DNA from: Herminiimonas sp.
Lineage (GTDB): Bacteria; Pseudomonadota; Gammaproteobacteria; Burkholderiales; Burkholderiaceae_D
Reading direction: 5' to 3'
Length of the DNA: 64,000 bases
Assembly: GCA_027310305.1 (NCBI GenBank)
Contig: DAIDBD010000127.1
Location: forward strand, 1-64,000
Shown: in pieces, positions 39,798-49,527 of the stretch
How positions within the stretch are numbered: position 1 is the stretch's first letter
Layout: each line of letters starts with the position of its first letter
Notes under the pieces: generated by a model
The model's input: the letters and a program-made list of their open reading frames with translations, nothing else
What the model was told of the DNA's origin: nothing
Database searches by the model: none
Translations under genes and position numbers: made by a program

Positions 39798-39832
39798 TTG
39801 ATTGAATCAAGCAAGGCAAAATCACGAAAAAT

Positions 39833-39862
39833 AAAAAGCGGGCCTTCGAGGCTCGCTTTTTT
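39833..39862 (+). terminator. Intrinsic terminator after gltA
   Basis: AAAAAGCGGGCC, TTCGA loop, GGCTCGC then six T; one G-T pair in the stem. It separates gntR-sdh-gltA from the sucAB-lpd unit. Confidence 0.88.
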
Positions 39863-39988
39863 ATTGATTAGCCTTAACCCTGATATGTTATGCTTGAACC
39901 CGCAAGTAACATTTCAGGTCCAGGTCAACGCAGCCCTTCCCCACAACTTGATGTGCAATCCGCTAACCGGTCAGGCCGTGTCGCGGAA

Positions 39989-40001
39989 GGTTAAATTAAC
40001 C
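39989..40001. promoter_or_regulatory. Palindrome GGTTAAATTAACC upstream of sucA
   Basis: Perfect odd palindrome (GGTTAA-A-TTAACC) ending 36 bases before the sucA ATG, in a 240-base gap that otherwise shows only the gltA terminator and a small TCGCG-AAA-CGCGA hairpin just before the ribosome site. It is a candidate operator or promoter element. Confidence 0.4.
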
Positions 40002-40037
40002 CGCTAATCTCGCGAAACGCGAAGAAAGGTGAGCAAG

Positions 40038-42893
40038 ATGATGCAGCAATATTTCTCCAACTCCTATTTGTTTGGAGGCAACGCTCCGTACGTCGAAGAA
40101 TTGTACGAGGCGTACCTCAACAATCCCGGTTCGGTTCCCGATAACTGGCGCGCTTATTTCGATGCGATGCAGCATGTGCCTGCAACCGATGGTTCGAACA
40201 AGCCTGATGTCGCGCATGCTCCTGTCATTGCCTCGTTCGCCGAGCGCGCCAAACAAGGCCCGATTCGCACCGTTACTGCATCCGCCGATGCCGAAATGGG
40301 ACGCAAACGCGTCGCCGCCACGCAGTTGATCGCCGCATACCGGTATTTGGGCAACAACTGGGCGAATCTGGATCCGCTGCAGCGCCAGGAACGGCCGGCA
40401 ATTCCGGAACTGGAACCAAGCTCCTATGGCTTCACCGATGCCGATATGGACATCGTGTTCAACATCAGCAATACCTATTTTGGTGCGGAGACGGCTTCAT
40501 TGCGCGACCTGCTCAATGCATTGCGCGATACATATTGCCGCTCGATCGGTGCGGAATTCATGTACATCAGCGATCCGGCGCAAAAGCGCTGGATACAGGA
40601 GCGTCTTGAATCGGTACGTTCCACACCGAACTTCAGTCCGGAAAAGAAGAAGCATATTCTGGATCGGCTGACCGCCGCGGAAGGTCTGGAACGCTATCTT
40701 CATACCAGGTACGTCGGCCAAAAGCGTTTTTCGCTGGAAGGCGGCGAAAGCTTCATCGCATCGCTGGATGAAACCATTCAGCGCGCCGGCGAAAAGGGCG
40801 TGCAGGAAATCGTCATCGGCATGGCGCATCGCGGCCGCCTCAACGTGCTGGTCAATACGCTTGGAAAAATGCCGCAAGAACTGTTCGCGGAATTCGAAGG
40901 CAAGCACGGCGACGATTTGCCGGCCGGCGATGTGAAATACCATCAGGGCTTTTCATCCGATATCACAACCGTTGGCGGTCCGGTTCACCTGTCTCTGGCG
41001 TTCAATCCGTCGCATCTCGAAATCGTCAATCCGGTGGTGGAAGGCTCGGTCAAGGCGCGGATGGAGCGCCGCGGCGACAAGGATGGTTCGCAAGTGCTGC
41101 CGATCCTGGTGCATGGCGACGCCGCGTTTGCAGGGCAGGGCGTCGTGATGGAGACGCTCAATCTGGCGCAGACGCGCGGTTACGGCACGGGCGGTACGCT
41201 TCACATCGTCATCAACAACCAGATCGGTTTCACCACATCCGATCCGCGCGATTCGCGCTCAACGCTGTATTGCTCCGACGTGGTCAAGATGATTGAGGCG
41301 CCGGTATTGCACGTCAACGGCGATGATCCTGAAGCGGTCGTGTTCGCGACGCAGATCGCGCTCGACTACCGTGTGGAATTCAAGAAAGACATCGTTGTCG
41401 ATATCATCTGTTTCCGCAAGTTGGGTCATAACGAACAGGATACCCCTGCATTGACGCAGCCGTTGATGTATAAAAAAATCGGCCAGCATCCCGGCACGCG
41501 CAAACTTTACGCGGACAAGCTTGCGGCGCAAGGCACGATTCCGGCCGATGGCGGCGATGCAATGGTCAAGGCGTATCGCGATGCGATGGATGCAGGCAAG
41601 CACACCGTCGATCCGGTAATTTCCAACTTCAAGGGAAAATACGCGGTCGACTGGATGCCGTTCCTCAACCGTAAATGGACCGACGCTGCCGATACCGCCG
41701 TGCCGATGGCGGAACTGAAGCGCCTGGCGGCACGCATTACGATTGTTCCCGAAAACTTCAAGGTGCATTCCCTCGTCGATAAAGTTCTCGGCGACCGGGC
41801 GGCGATGGGGCGCGGCGAATTGAATCTCGATTGGGGCATGGGCGAGCATCTGGCTTATGCATCGCTGGTTTCTTCCGGCTATGCAATCCGCCTCACCGGC
41901 CAAGATGCCGGACGAGGCACATTTACGCATCGCCATGCGGTATTGCACGATCAGAATCGCGAACGCTGGGATGCGGGCAGTTATATTCCGTTGCAAAACG
42001 TATCGGAGCAACAGGCGCCGTTCACCGTGATCGATTCCGTCTTGTCTGAAGAGGCAGTACTCGGATTCGAGTATGGTTACTCTACCGCCGAGCCGAATAC
42101 CCTGACGATCTGGGAAGCGCAGTTCGGCGATTTCGCCAATGGCGCCCAAGTCGTGATCGATCAATTCATCAGTTCGGGCGAAGTCAAATGGGGGCGCGCA
42201 TCAGGGTTGGTCATGATGCTGCCGCACGGGTACGAAGGGCAAGGTCCGGAGCATTCATCGGCGCGTCCGGAACGCTTTCTGCAGCTTTGCGCAGACAACA
42301 ACATGCAGGTGGTGCAACCGACCACCGCCGCGCAGATTTTCCATCTGTTGCGGCGCCAGATGATTCGCCTGTTCCGCAAGCCGCTCGTGATCATGACGCC
42401 GAAATCGCTGCTGCGTAACAAGGATGCCGGTTCACCGCTATCGGAACTGGCAAAAGGCTCGTTCCAGACGGTAATCGGCGAGGTTGACGACAAGATCGAC
42501 GCCAAGAAAATCAAGCGCGTCCTTGCTTGTTCCGGCAAGGTTTACTATGACCTCGTGAATGCGCGCAAGGAGCGCGGACAAGCCGATACGGCAATCATCC
42601 GTATCGAGCAACTCTATCCGTTCCCGCACAAGGCGTTCGCCACGGAATTGAAAAAGTTCCCGAACTTCACGGAGTTGATATGGACGCAAGACGAGCCGCA
42701 AAATCAGGGGCCATGGTTCCAGATTCAGCACAATATTTTTGAAAATCTGGAGGATGGTCAAAAGCTTGCCTATGCCGGACGTCCTGCCAGCGCATCGCCT
42801 GCGGTCGGCTATTACGACAAGCATTACGCGCAGCAAAAAGCGTTGATCGATACCGCGTTTTCCAAGCTCAAAGGTTTTGTCCTTACCAAATAA
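40038..42893 (+). CDS. sucA: 2-oxoglutarate dehydrogenase E1 component
   Basis: Thiamine-diphosphate enzyme decarboxylating 2-oxoglutarate and feeding the E2 lipoyl group; 951 residues from the ATG at 40038. The N-terminal E2-binding region (SYLFGGNAPYVEELYEAYL) is typical. Core segments include GMAHRGRLNVLVN, the ThDP/Mg-binding HGDAAFAGQGVVMETLNL and GFTTSDPRDSRST. An in-frame GTG at 40029 lies inside the AAAGGTGAG ribosome site, so the ATG is preferred. It forms an operon with sucB and lpd. Confidence 0.95.
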   Translation: MMQQYFSNSYLFGGNAPYVEELYEAYLNNPGSVPDNWRAYFDAMQHVPATDGSNKPDVAHAPVIASFAERAKQGPIRTVTASADAEMGRKRVAATQLIAAYRYLGNNWANLDPLQRQERPAIPELEPSSYGFTDADMDIVFNISNTYFGAETASLRDLLNALRDTYCRSIGAEFMYISDPAQKRWIQERLESVRSTPNFSPEKKKHILDRLTAAEGLERYLHTRYVGQKRFSLEGGESFIASLDETIQRAGEKGVQEIVIGMAHRGRLNVLVNTLGKMPQELFAEFEGKHGDDLPAGDVKYHQGFSSDITTVGGPVHLSLAFNPSHLEIVNPVVEGSVKARMERRGDKDGSQVLPILVHGDAAFAGQGVVMETLNLAQTRGYGTGGTLHIVINNQIGFTTSDPRDSRSTLYCSDVVKMIEAPVLHVNGDDPEAVVFATQIALDYRVEFKKDIVVDIICFRKLGHNEQDTPALTQPLMYKKIGQHPGTRKLYADKLAAQGTIPADGGDAMVKAYRDAMDAGKHTVDPVISNFKGKYAVDWMPFLNRKWTDAADTAVPMAELKRLAARITIVPENFKVHSLVDKVLGDRAAMGRGELNLDWGMGEHLAYASLVSSGYAIRLTGQDAGRGTFTHRHAVLHDQNRERWDAGSYIPLQNVSEQQAPFTVIDSVLSEEAVLGFEYGYSTAEPNTLTIWEAQFGDFANGAQVVIDQFISSGEVKWGRASGLVMMLPHGYEGQGPEHSSARPERFLQLCADNNMQVVQPTTAAQIFHLLRRQMIRLFRKPLVIMTPKSLLRNKDAGSPLSELAKGSFQTVIGEVDDKIDAKKIKRVLACSGKVYYDLVNARKERGQADTAIIRIEQLYPFPHKAFATELKKFPNFTELIWTQDEPQNQGPWFQIQHNIFENLEDGQKLAYAGRPASASPAVGYYDKHYAQQKALIDTAFSKLKGFVLTK

Positions 42894-42953
42894 AGACCCT
42901 GCGGCGAGCCAGAAGCTGGCGCGTCGTGCGAACAACCCGAAACGGAGAGTTAC

Positions 42954-44216
42954 ATGGCAATTCTTGAAGTCAAAGTTCCGCAATTGTCGGAATCCGTCGC
43001 AGAAGCGACTTTATTGCAATGGCATAAAAAAGTGGGCGATGCAGTGGCTCGCGATGAAAATCTGATCGATATCGAAACCGACAAGGTCGTGCTGGAATTA
43101 CCGGCTCCCGGAGCCGGTGTAGTGACCGAAATCATCAAGAATGATGGAAGCATGGTGGTTGCCGGCGAAGTCATTGCCAGAATCGATACGGAAGCAAAGG
43201 CAGGCGCCGTTGCTCCTGCTCCTGCCGCAGCCGCAAGTGTGGCCAAGGCAGCCGATCCGGTTGCCGCAGCAATTTCGGCGCTGGCTTCGAAGACTGCTGC
43301 CGGCATTGCCATGCCCGCGGCAGCCAAAATGCTCGCTGAAAACAAACTCGCCGCCGATCAGGTTGCAGGTACCGGCAAAGATGGTCGCGTGACCAAGGGC
43401 GATGTAATCAACATGCTCGACAAAAAGATTGTTCCAGCTGTCGCACCCGCCGCGCCTGCCGCGGCAAAACCTGCTCTGCAGCAGGTTGCCTCGCCGGCTA
43501 CCCCAGACTTGGGCAATCGTCCGGAAGAACGCGTGCCGATGAGCCGTTTGCGGGCACGTATTGCAGAACGCCTAGTGCAATCGCAATCGACCAATGCAAT
43601 TCTGACGACGTTCAATGAAGTCAACATGCTGCCGGTCATGGAGTTGCGCAACAAGTACAAGGACAAGTTCGAAAAAGAGCACGGCGTCAAATTGGGCTTC
43701 ATGTCGTTCTTCGTCAAGGCGGCTGTCGCCGCGCTGAAAAAATACCCGGTCATCAACGCATCGGTTGACGGCAACGACATCGTCTATCACGGTTACTTCG
43801 ATATCGGCATTGCCGTCGGCTCGCCGCGCGGTCTGGTGGTGCCGATTCTGCGCAACGCGGATCAAATGTCGATTGCCGAGATCGAAAAGAAAATCGGCGA
43901 GTTCGGCGCCAAGGCAAAGGACGGCAAGCTGACGCTGGACGATCTGACCGGCGGCACCTTTTCGATTTCCAATGGCGGCACATTCGGTTCGATGTTGTCC
44001 ACGCCGATCATTAATCCGCCGCAATCCGCAATTCTCGGCGTGCATGCGACCAAGGATCGTGCGGTTGTCGAAAACGGCCAGATCGTGATTCGTCCGATGA
44101 ATTATCTCGCGATGTCTTACGACCATCGCATCATCGATGGCCGCGAAGCCGTTTTGGGCTTGGTTGCAATGAAGGAAGCGCTGGAAGATCCGGCCCGCTT
44201 GCTGCTGGACCTGTAA
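42954..44216 (+). CDS. sucB: 2-oxoglutarate dehydrogenase E2 (dihydrolipoyl succinyltransferase)
   Basis: Core of the oxoglutarate dehydrogenase complex, 420 residues. There is one lipoyl domain (about 2-77) with lipoylated lysine K44 in [10 protein letters not shown], and Ala/Pro-rich linkers. The peripheral-subunit-binding domain is at about 118-155 ([19 protein letters not shown]), and the catalytic domain ends with [13 protein letters not shown], which holds the catalytic His-Asp pair. GGAGAG precedes the ATG. The order sucA-sucB-lpd is typical of betaproteobacteria. Confidence 0.95.
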   Translation: MAILEVKVPQLSESVAEATLLQWHKKVGDAVARDENLIDIETDKVVLELPAPGAGVVTEIIKNDGSMVVAGEVIARIDTEAKAGAVAPAPAAAASVAKAADPVAAAISALASKTAAGIAMPAAAKMLAENKLAADQVAGTGKDGRVTKGDVINMLDKKIVPAVAPAAPAAAKPALQQVASPATPDLGNRPEERVPMSRLRARIAERLVQSQSTNAILTTFNEVNMLPVMELRNKYKDKFEKEHGVKLGFMSFFVKAAVAALKKYPVINASVDGNDIVYHGYFDIGIAVGSPRGLVVPILRNADQMSIAEIEKKIGEFGAKAKDGKLTLDDLTGGTFSISNGGTFGSMLSTPIINPPQSAILGVHATKDRAVVENGQIVIRPMNYLAMSYDHRIIDGREAVLGLVAMKEALEDPARLLLDL

Positions 44217-44227
44217 ATTGACTGAAC

Positions 44228-44277
44228 AAAAAGACATGGAGTGCGCAGGATAAATCCTTCGCACACGGTGTCTTTTT
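44228..44277 (+). terminator. Terminator or attenuator between sucB and lpd
   Basis: AAAAAGACA (44228-44236) pairs with TGTCTTTTT (44269-44277), and inside it GTGCG pairs with CGCAC. It lies in the 81-base gap before lpd and ends in a T-run, so some readthrough or a separate lpd promoter is expected. Confidence 0.7.
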
Positions 44278-44297
44278 GCTTTTAAGGAAGATTGAAA

Positions 44298-45725
44298 ATG
44301 TCGAAAAAATTTGATGTGGTCGTCATCGGCGGCGGCCCCGGCGGTTATATAGCGGCAATTCGTGCTGCGCAATTGGGGTTTTCAACCGCGTGTATCGACG
44401 AGTGGAACAATGACAAAGGCGGCCCCGCGCCTGGCGGTACCTGTACCAATGTGGGCTGTATTCCATCGAAAGCGTTATTGCAATCGTCCGAGCATTATGA
44501 ACATGCCGGCCATGCCTTCGCCGAACACGGCATCGAAGTCAAAGGATTGGGCCTGAATCTCGGCCAGATGCTGTCGCGCAAGGATACCGTCGTCAAGCAG
44601 AATAACGATGGAATCCTGTATCTGTTCAAGAAAAACAAAGTCACATTTTTCCATGGCCGCGGTTCGTTCGCCAAAGCCGCTGCCGGCGGTTATGAGATCA
44701 AGGTGACCGGTGCGGCGGAAGAGACGGTTATCGGCAAGCAGATCATCATTGCAACGGGTTCCAATGCACGCGCGCTGCCGGGCGCCGCATTCGATGAAAA
44801 ACTGATACTGTCCAACAGCGGCGCACTGGCGATCGATGGCGTGCCGAAAAAACTGGGCGTGATCGGCGCCGGCGTAATCGGGCTGGAAATGGGCAGCGTC
44901 TGGCGTCGTCTCGGTGCCGAAGTGACCGTACTCGAAGCGCTGCCGGTTTTTCTCGGCGCGATCGACGAGCAAATCGCGAAGGAGGCGCACAAGCTGTTTA
45001 CCAAACAGGGCTTGTCTATCCAGCTCGGTATCAAGATTGGCGCCATCACCGCGAACAGCAAAGATGTGACCGTTGAATATGTCGATGACAAGGGTAATGC
45101 GCAAAAGACCGTGTTCGACAAGCTGATCGTATCGATCGGCCGCATTCCCAATACCACCGGATTGAATGCGGAAGGCATCGGGCTTAAACTCGACGAGCGC
45201 GGTTTCGTTGCGGTCGACGGCGACTGCAAAACCAATCTGCCGGATGTCTGGGCGATAGGCGATGTCGTGCGCGGCCCGATGCTGGCGCACAAAGCGGAAG
45301 AAGAGGGCGTTGCGGTTGCCGAGCGTATTGCCGGCCAGCATGGGCATGTGAACTTCAATACAATTCCCTGGGTCATATATACGTCGCCGGAAATCGCCTG
45401 GGTCGGCAAGACCGAACAGCAATTGAAGGCTGAAGGCGTTGCTTACAAGGTGGGCACTTTTCCTTTTCTGGCCAATGGCCGTGCCCGTGCGCTCGGCAAT
45501 ACGGCAGGCATGGTGAAGTTTGTGGCCGATGCCAGAAGCGATGAAATACTTGGCGTGCACATCGTCGGTCCGATGGCTTCCGAACTGATTTCGGAAGCAG
45601 TGGTCGCGATGGAATTTCGCGCCTCTGCGGAAGATATCGCGCGCATTTGCCATGCGCATCCTTCTTTATCGGAAGCAACGAAAGAGGCTGCATTGGCAGT
45701 CGACAAGCGATCGCTCAACTTTTAA
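44298..45725 (+). CDS. lpd: Dihydrolipoyl dehydrogenase (E3)
   Basis: Flavoprotein reoxidising dihydrolipoamide with NAD+, here presumably dedicated to the 2-oxoglutarate complex; 475 residues. The FAD motif [17 protein letters not shown] starts at residue 11, and the redox-active disulfide is C49/C54 in [16 protein letters not shown]. The NAD motif is [14 protein letters not shown], and the C-terminal catalytic His-Glu is in [16 protein letters not shown]. The ATG at 44298 has AAGGAAG upstream. Confidence 0.95.
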   Translation: MSKKFDVVVIGGGPGGYIAAIRAAQLGFSTACIDEWNNDKGGPAPGGTCTNVGCIPSKALLQSSEHYEHAGHAFAEHGIEVKGLGLNLGQMLSRKDTVVKQNNDGILYLFKKNKVTFFHGRGSFAKAAAGGYEIKVTGAAEETVIGKQIIIATGSNARALPGAAFDEKLILSNSGALAIDGVPKKLGVIGAGVIGLEMGSVWRRLGAEVTVLEALPVFLGAIDEQIAKEAHKLFTKQGLSIQLGIKIGAITANSKDVTVEYVDDKGNAQKTVFDKLIVSIGRIPNTTGLNAEGIGLKLDERGFVAVDGDCKTNLPDVWAIGDVVRGPMLAHKAEEEGVAVAERIAGQHGHVNFNTIPWVIYTSPEIAWVGKTEQQLKAEGVAYKVGTFPFLANGRARALGNTAGMVKFVADARSDEILGVHIVGPMASELISEAVVAMEFRASAEDIARICHAHPSLSEATKEAALAVDKRSLNF

Positions 45726-45735
45726 GGAGCATGTC

Positions 45736-46131
45736 ATGCGTTATCTGATTCTGTTGTTGCCAATTACACTGGCGGCTTGCGCGACAATGGGTTCATATAA
45801 CGGCGCCATTGCCATTGAAACGACTAGCGCGGGACAGGCGCTTGTCGGAGCAAATTGCACAGTAAACACGCTTGCGGGCAACTGGGATGTAACGACGCCT
45901 GCAACAGCGCCGGTTGGCAGTGCCAGCGGCGATTTGCGCGTCGTTTGCAACAAGCGCGGTTATCGTACATCGGAAGTCGTCTACAGGCCTTCCAGCCCGT
46001 TGAATTCAAATGTGGGAATCGGTATAGGCGGCGGGGGACGGGTGGGCGTAGGCCTCGGTCTGGGCATTCCCGTCGGCTTGGGCGGAGGAAGCTACCCATC
46101 GCGCATCGCTGTCGATATGAACCCGCAATGA
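45736..46131 (+). CDS. Glycine-rich lipoprotein of unknown function
   Basis: A 131-residue predicted lipoprotein: signal peptide MRYLILLLPITLAAC with lipobox LAAC, lipidated at C15. The mature part has a small beta-rich region with two further cysteines (about residues 39 and 78). A glycine-rich stretch (about 95-120, alternating Gly/Val/Leu) follows. The glycine-rich end resembles membrane-interacting or beta-aggregating tails, but no family is recognised. AAGGAG precedes the ATG. It starts 10 bases after lpd and may be co-transcribed with it; a terminator follows. Confidence 0.75.
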   Translation: MRYLILLLPITLAACATMGSYNGAIAIETTSAGQALVGANCTVNTLAGNWDVTTPATAPVGSASGDLRVVCNKRGYRTSEVVYRPSSPLNSNVGIGIGGGGRVGVGLGLGIPVGLGGGSYPSRIAVDMNPQ

Positions 46132-46224
46132 TTTTCGACGGAAATTCAGTTTTGCTTCATAGCCGTAAAAGTCCGGATCGGATTTCGAATACGGAATAAT
46201 CCATCAAGAAAAACGTGATGTCAT

Positions 46225-46250
46225 GGGCGAGCGATGTCTCGCCCGTTTTT
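46225..46250 (+). terminator. Intrinsic terminator after the lipoprotein gene
   Basis: GGGCGAG, CGATGT loop, CTCGCCC then GTTTTT. It lies 94 bases after the lipoprotein stop and 54 bases before zapE. Confidence 0.85.
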
Positions 46251-46304
46251 CTGCCGCTTTGACGAATCACAAAGCCAAATCATGGCAGCAAGGGTGGGTG
46301 TAGT

Positions 46305-47411
46305 TTGAATACAATGACTGTCCATGAATTTTACGAACATGCACTATCGCAGCGCGGTTTTACTGCGGATGACGCACAGCACATTGCGGTCGAGCGGTTA
46401 CAGCGCTGCTATGACGAATGGATCGAATTCAAGTCGCAACGTTCGACCTCGTTCAAACGGCTGATCAATCGTCCCGATGTGCCACGCGGCATCTATCTGT
46501 GGGGCGGAGTCGGCCGCGGCAAATCTTTTCTGATGGACAGTTTTTACTCGGTCGTGCCGGTGGTCCGCAAAACCCGGGTGCATTTCCATGAATTCATGCG
46601 CGGCGTGCATCGCCAACTGGATGATCTGAAAGGCATTGCCGACCCGCTCGACGAGGTTGCGCATCGCATTGCAAAGAAATACCGGCTCATCTGCTTCGAT
46701 GAATTCCATGTATCCGATATTGCGGATGCGATGATTCTTTACAATTTGCTCAGGGTATTGTTCGATAGCGGCGTTTCATTCGTCATGACATCGAACTACG
46801 CGCCCGATACGCTCTATCCGGATGGATTGCATCGCGACCGGATGCTGCCGACGATTGCATTGCTCAAGGACAGGCTCGACATTTTGAATGTCGACGCCGG
46901 TATCGACTATCGCAAGAGAGCGCTGGAACAGGTGGAAGCGTATCATATGCCGCTGGGAGCGGAAGCGGATCGCGCGTTGCGCCATGCCTTCGCCAAGGTG
47001 GCGGAAGTCGCTGATGAAAATCCGCTTATCCGCATCGAATCGCGCGAGATCAAAAGCTTGCGCCGCGCCGGCGGCGTCATCTGGTTCGATTTCGGGACCT
47101 TGTGCGGAGGACCGCGTTCGCAGAACGACTATCTTGAAATCGCAAATCGTTTTCACACGATTATCTTGTCGAACGTGCCGCGCATGTCGGCAGGCATGTC
47201 GTCGGAAGCGCGACGCTTTACCTGGCTGATCGATGTGCTGTACGACCACAGAGTAAAACTTTTGATGTCGGCCGAAGTGGCTCCGGAAGCGTTATATCAA
47301 GACGGTATGCTGGCGCATGAATTCCATCGGACGGTTTCCCGCATCGTTGAAATGCAGTCGCGCGAGTACATGGAAACGGAGCGGCGCGACGTCACCGAAA
47401 CGATAGTCTGA
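46305..47411 (+). CDS. zapE: Cell division protein ZapE (AFG1-family ATPase)
   Basis: A 368-residue AFG1/ZapE ATPase. Walker A is WGGVGRGKSFLMD (about residue 67-74), Walker B is LICFDEFHVSDIADAM, and the arginine-rich sensor region follows. In E. coli ZapE associates with the division ring; mitochondrial AFG1 relatives act in respiratory-complex quality control. Start is ambiguous: TTG at 46305 has AGGGTGGG well placed upstream, while ATG at 46314 (three codons later) is also possible. Confidence 0.92.
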   Translation: MNTMTVHEFYEHALSQRGFTADDAQHIAVERLQRCYDEWIEFKSQRSTSFKRLINRPDVPRGIYLWGGVGRGKSFLMDSFYSVVPVVRKTRVHFHEFMRGVHRQLDDLKGIADPLDEVAHRIAKKYRLICFDEFHVSDIADAMILYNLLRVLFDSGVSFVMTSNYAPDTLYPDGLHRDRMLPTIALLKDRLDILNVDAGIDYRKRALEQVEAYHMPLGAEADRALRHAFAKVAEVADENPLIRIESREIKSLRRAGGVIWFDFGTLCGGPRSQNDYLEIANRFHTIILSNVPRMSAGMSSEARRFTWLIDVLYDHRVKLLMSAEVAPEALYQDGMLAHEFHRTVSRIVEMQSREYMETERRDVTETIV

Positions 47412-47439
47412 TTAATATTGAAGAAATGAGTCCGATCAA

Positions 47440-48219
47440 GTGAATTCGAACATATCCAGCTGCGCTATCCGTTCTTTTACCGGCTTCGGATCATTCCTGG
47501 CCGTAATGCTGATGCCTTTCTTTTTCATGTCCAGCGTATCGGCACAAAACGTAGCAACGGATGCGCAAGCTTCATCCGCTGCGCCTGCGACCAGTGTGGC
47601 GGCGCGTTATCCATCCGGATCGATCCAATCGACCGACGCCGCCGATCAGGCGCTGGCAGCGGTTGATAAGGAACGTTCTCGTATCGAAGCGCAGTTTGCG
47701 GGTGATGAGCGGACATGTTCTACGAAATTTTTCGCAACTTCATGTCTGGATGATGCGAAAGAACAGCGTCGTCACGCGTTGGCGCAAGTACGTTCTGTCG
47801 AAGTCGAGGCGAAGGCATTCATGCGCCGGGCGCGTGTCGCGGATCGCGACAAGGCTTTGGCGGAGAAACGGACTGGGGAAGCGGCGGCAGCGCCCGATCG
47901 GGCGGCAGTACAGAAAGATAGAGACATTGCGGCTGCAAAAAAGAATGAAGACAACGTACAGAAATTGAAGCAATCCGCAAAGAACGATTCCAAGGCGGGC
48001 AGTACTGCAACGGTAGATCGCATCAAGGAACATCAGGCTAGGCTTCAGCGATTACAGGCGGAAGAAGCTGCTAATGCGCAAAAGCGGGCTGAAAATGTTG
48101 CGGCTTACGAAAAAAAGGTGCGGCAGGCAGAAACACGGCAGCGTGAAATCGCTGCCAGGAAAGCGGAAAAAGAACGCGAGCGCAAAGCCAAGGATTCAGC
48201 CGCATCACCCAAGCCGTAG
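47440..48219 (+). CDS. Periplasmic coiled-coil protein of unknown function
   Basis: A 259-residue protein with a GTG start and a signal peptide cleaving near residue 35 (MSSVSA-QN). Then comes a Ser/Ala-rich stretch and an Ala/Lys/Glu/Arg-rich region from about 70 to the end, predicted to be long helices or coiled coil. Two cysteines (about 88 and 97, CSTKFFATSC) could form a disulfide. No enzymatic motif is seen. It may be a periplasmic structural or envelope-associated protein. It is 28 bases after zapE and convergent with the PP2C gene. Confidence 0.7.
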   Translation: MNSNISSCAIRSFTGFGSFLAVMLMPFFFMSSVSAQNVATDAQASSAAPATSVAARYPSGSIQSTDAADQALAAVDKERSRIEAQFAGDERTCSTKFFATSCLDDAKEQRRHALAQVRSVEVEAKAFMRRARVADRDKALAEKRTGEAAAAPDRAAVQKDRDIAAAKKNEDNVQKLKQSAKNDSKAGSTATVDRIKEHQARLQRLQAEEAANAQKRAENVAAYEKKVRQAETRQREIAARKAEKERERKAKDSAASPKP

Positions 48220-48228
48220 TTTGAATGA

Positions 48229-48256
48229 TCAATTCATCCAATCATCAATGAATTGA
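48229..48256. other. Inverted repeats between convergent genes
   Basis: TCAATTCAT (48229-48237) is perfectly complementary to ATGAATTGA (48248-48256). A second short stem, AACCGG-AGG-CCGGTT, follows at 48256-48270. They lie between the coiled-coil gene and the PP2C stop and may act as weak transcript ends; there is no T-run. Confidence 0.4.
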
Positions 48257-48269
48257 ACCGGAGGCCGGT

Positions 48270-49076
48270 TTAAACAGCGCGCCGCATTTTCTCGGCCTTG
48301 TAATCCTTGAATTCTTTCGGCGGTGCGACCAGTTTCACAATGGCCATTGTGCAGTTATCGGCGTTGCTGCCGGCGGCGCGCGCTCTTGCTTTCTTGATCA
48401 GCATTTCAGACGCTTCGCGCGGCGAATTCATCGCAATGGCTGCGCCTAGTTCGGCATCGTTGAAATAGTGCCAGAGGCCATCCGAGCAAAGCATAAACGA
48501 GTCACCCGGTTTCAAGCCGTCATGGCGATTGATTGTCACAAACAGCTCGCCGGTGGCAGTGCCGAGAACATTTACCAGCAAATTGGAAAGGCGATGATCT
48601 TTCGCGTCTTCTCTTGCCAGTCTGCCTTCGCTGATCATTTTTTCGACATAGGAATGATCCGTCGTGCGTTCAGCAAAGTTCGGGCCATCGAAGCGATACA
48701 GGCGCGAGTCGCCTACATGCGCCCAGATCGCGCTTCTTTCCGGCGTCAGTACCAATAGGACCATCGTGCTGTGCGGCTGTTTTTCCGATGAGATGCCGCT
48801 GAGTTTGATGACGGTATGCGCTTCATGGCCGATCATGTTCAACATCGTTTCAACATTGTCGGTGAGCGGCGAAAATCGCTCGAAAACCTGTTGGGCGGTG
48901 CGGATTACCTGTTCCGCGGCAAGCGCGCCGCCTGCCAGTCCGCCCATGCCATCGGCCAGAACAGCCATCATGTAGCCAGGCGCTTTCGGCGCGGCAAACA
49001 GGGCGATTCGATCCTGTTGTTCCTTGCGGTCACCGATATGCTGGCCTGTTGCCGCTTCGATCTTGTATTGGCTCAT
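48270..49076 (-). CDS. PP2C-type serine/threonine protein phosphatase
   Basis: A 268-residue stand-alone PPM/PP2C phosphatase. Metal-binding aspartates are visible at D22 (QQDRIALF) and D42 (LADGMGG), and also in SDGLWHYF and in the final DNCTMAIV. AHVGDSRLYRF is the typical motif. All core motifs are present, so it should be an active manganese/magnesium phosphatase. No partner Ser/Thr kinase lies in the window. There is no signal or membrane segment, so it is cytoplasmic. It is divergent from the YdcH-like gene. Confidence 0.92.
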   Translation of the reverse strand: MSQYKIEAATGQHIGDRKEQQDRIALFAAPKAPGYMMAVLADGMGGLAGGALAAEQVIRTAQQVFERFSPLTDNVETMLNMIGHEAHTVIKLSGISSEKQPHSTMVLLVLTPERSAIWAHVGDSRLYRFDGPNFAERTTDHSYVEKMISEGRLAREDAKDHRLSNLLVNVLGTATGELFVTINRHDGLKPGDSFMLCSDGLWHYFNDAELGAAIAMNSPREASEMLIKKARARAAGSNADNCTMAIVKLVAPPKEFKDYKAEKMRRAV

Positions 49077-49186
49077 ACGTGCGGGTAGATTAAACTGCGT
49101 GTTGGCAATGAACGGTTTGCGGTAAATATTACACGCACAAACTCTTTCAAGATAGATTTACGAATTTTTTTGTTACAGATGCCAAA

Positions 49187-49393
49187 ATGACCATGAATCC
49201 TCCGGAAGACATACGGCGCCGCATCATCGAGCTCGAAGTGGAGCACCGCGATCTGGACGCGGTGATCGAAACGCTGATAAGCGATGCGCGTCATGAGGAA
49301 CTGCAATTGAGGCGTTTGAAAAAACGGAAACTGCAGTTGAAAGACCATATCACGCTGTTAAAAATGCAGCTGGTTCCCGATATTCCCGCCTAG
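49187..49393 (+). CDS. YdcH-like small helical protein (DUF465)
   Basis: A 68-residue charged helical protein. The C-terminal half LRRLKKRKLQLKDHITLL matches the conserved end of YdcH/DUF465 proteins; the rest is predicted to be a helical hairpin. Function unknown. An alternative start two codons later (ATG 49193) is possible. It lies between the divergent PP2C gene and the DinG-type helicase. Confidence 0.75.
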   Translation: MTMNPPEDIRRRIIELEVEHRDLDAVIETLISDARHEELQLRRLKKRKLQLKDHITLLKMQLVPDIPA

Positions 49394-49527
49394 CAGGCCG
49401 CGAAACAATGCATAGGGCGAGTCGGTAAAATGCGTACAGGAAGACCGGATTTTATTCTTCTTGCATTTGAAATCGCCAACCCGCATTTATAAATGTTTTA
49501 CAGAGCTATTCATTACCGTTAATTATT

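Noticed and set aside
49394-49527. LexA (SOS) box upstream of the DinG-type helicase
   Set aside because: No convincing CTG-N(8-10)-CAG pattern; only the AT-rich CATTTATAAATG palindrome is present, which may simply be promoter sequence.
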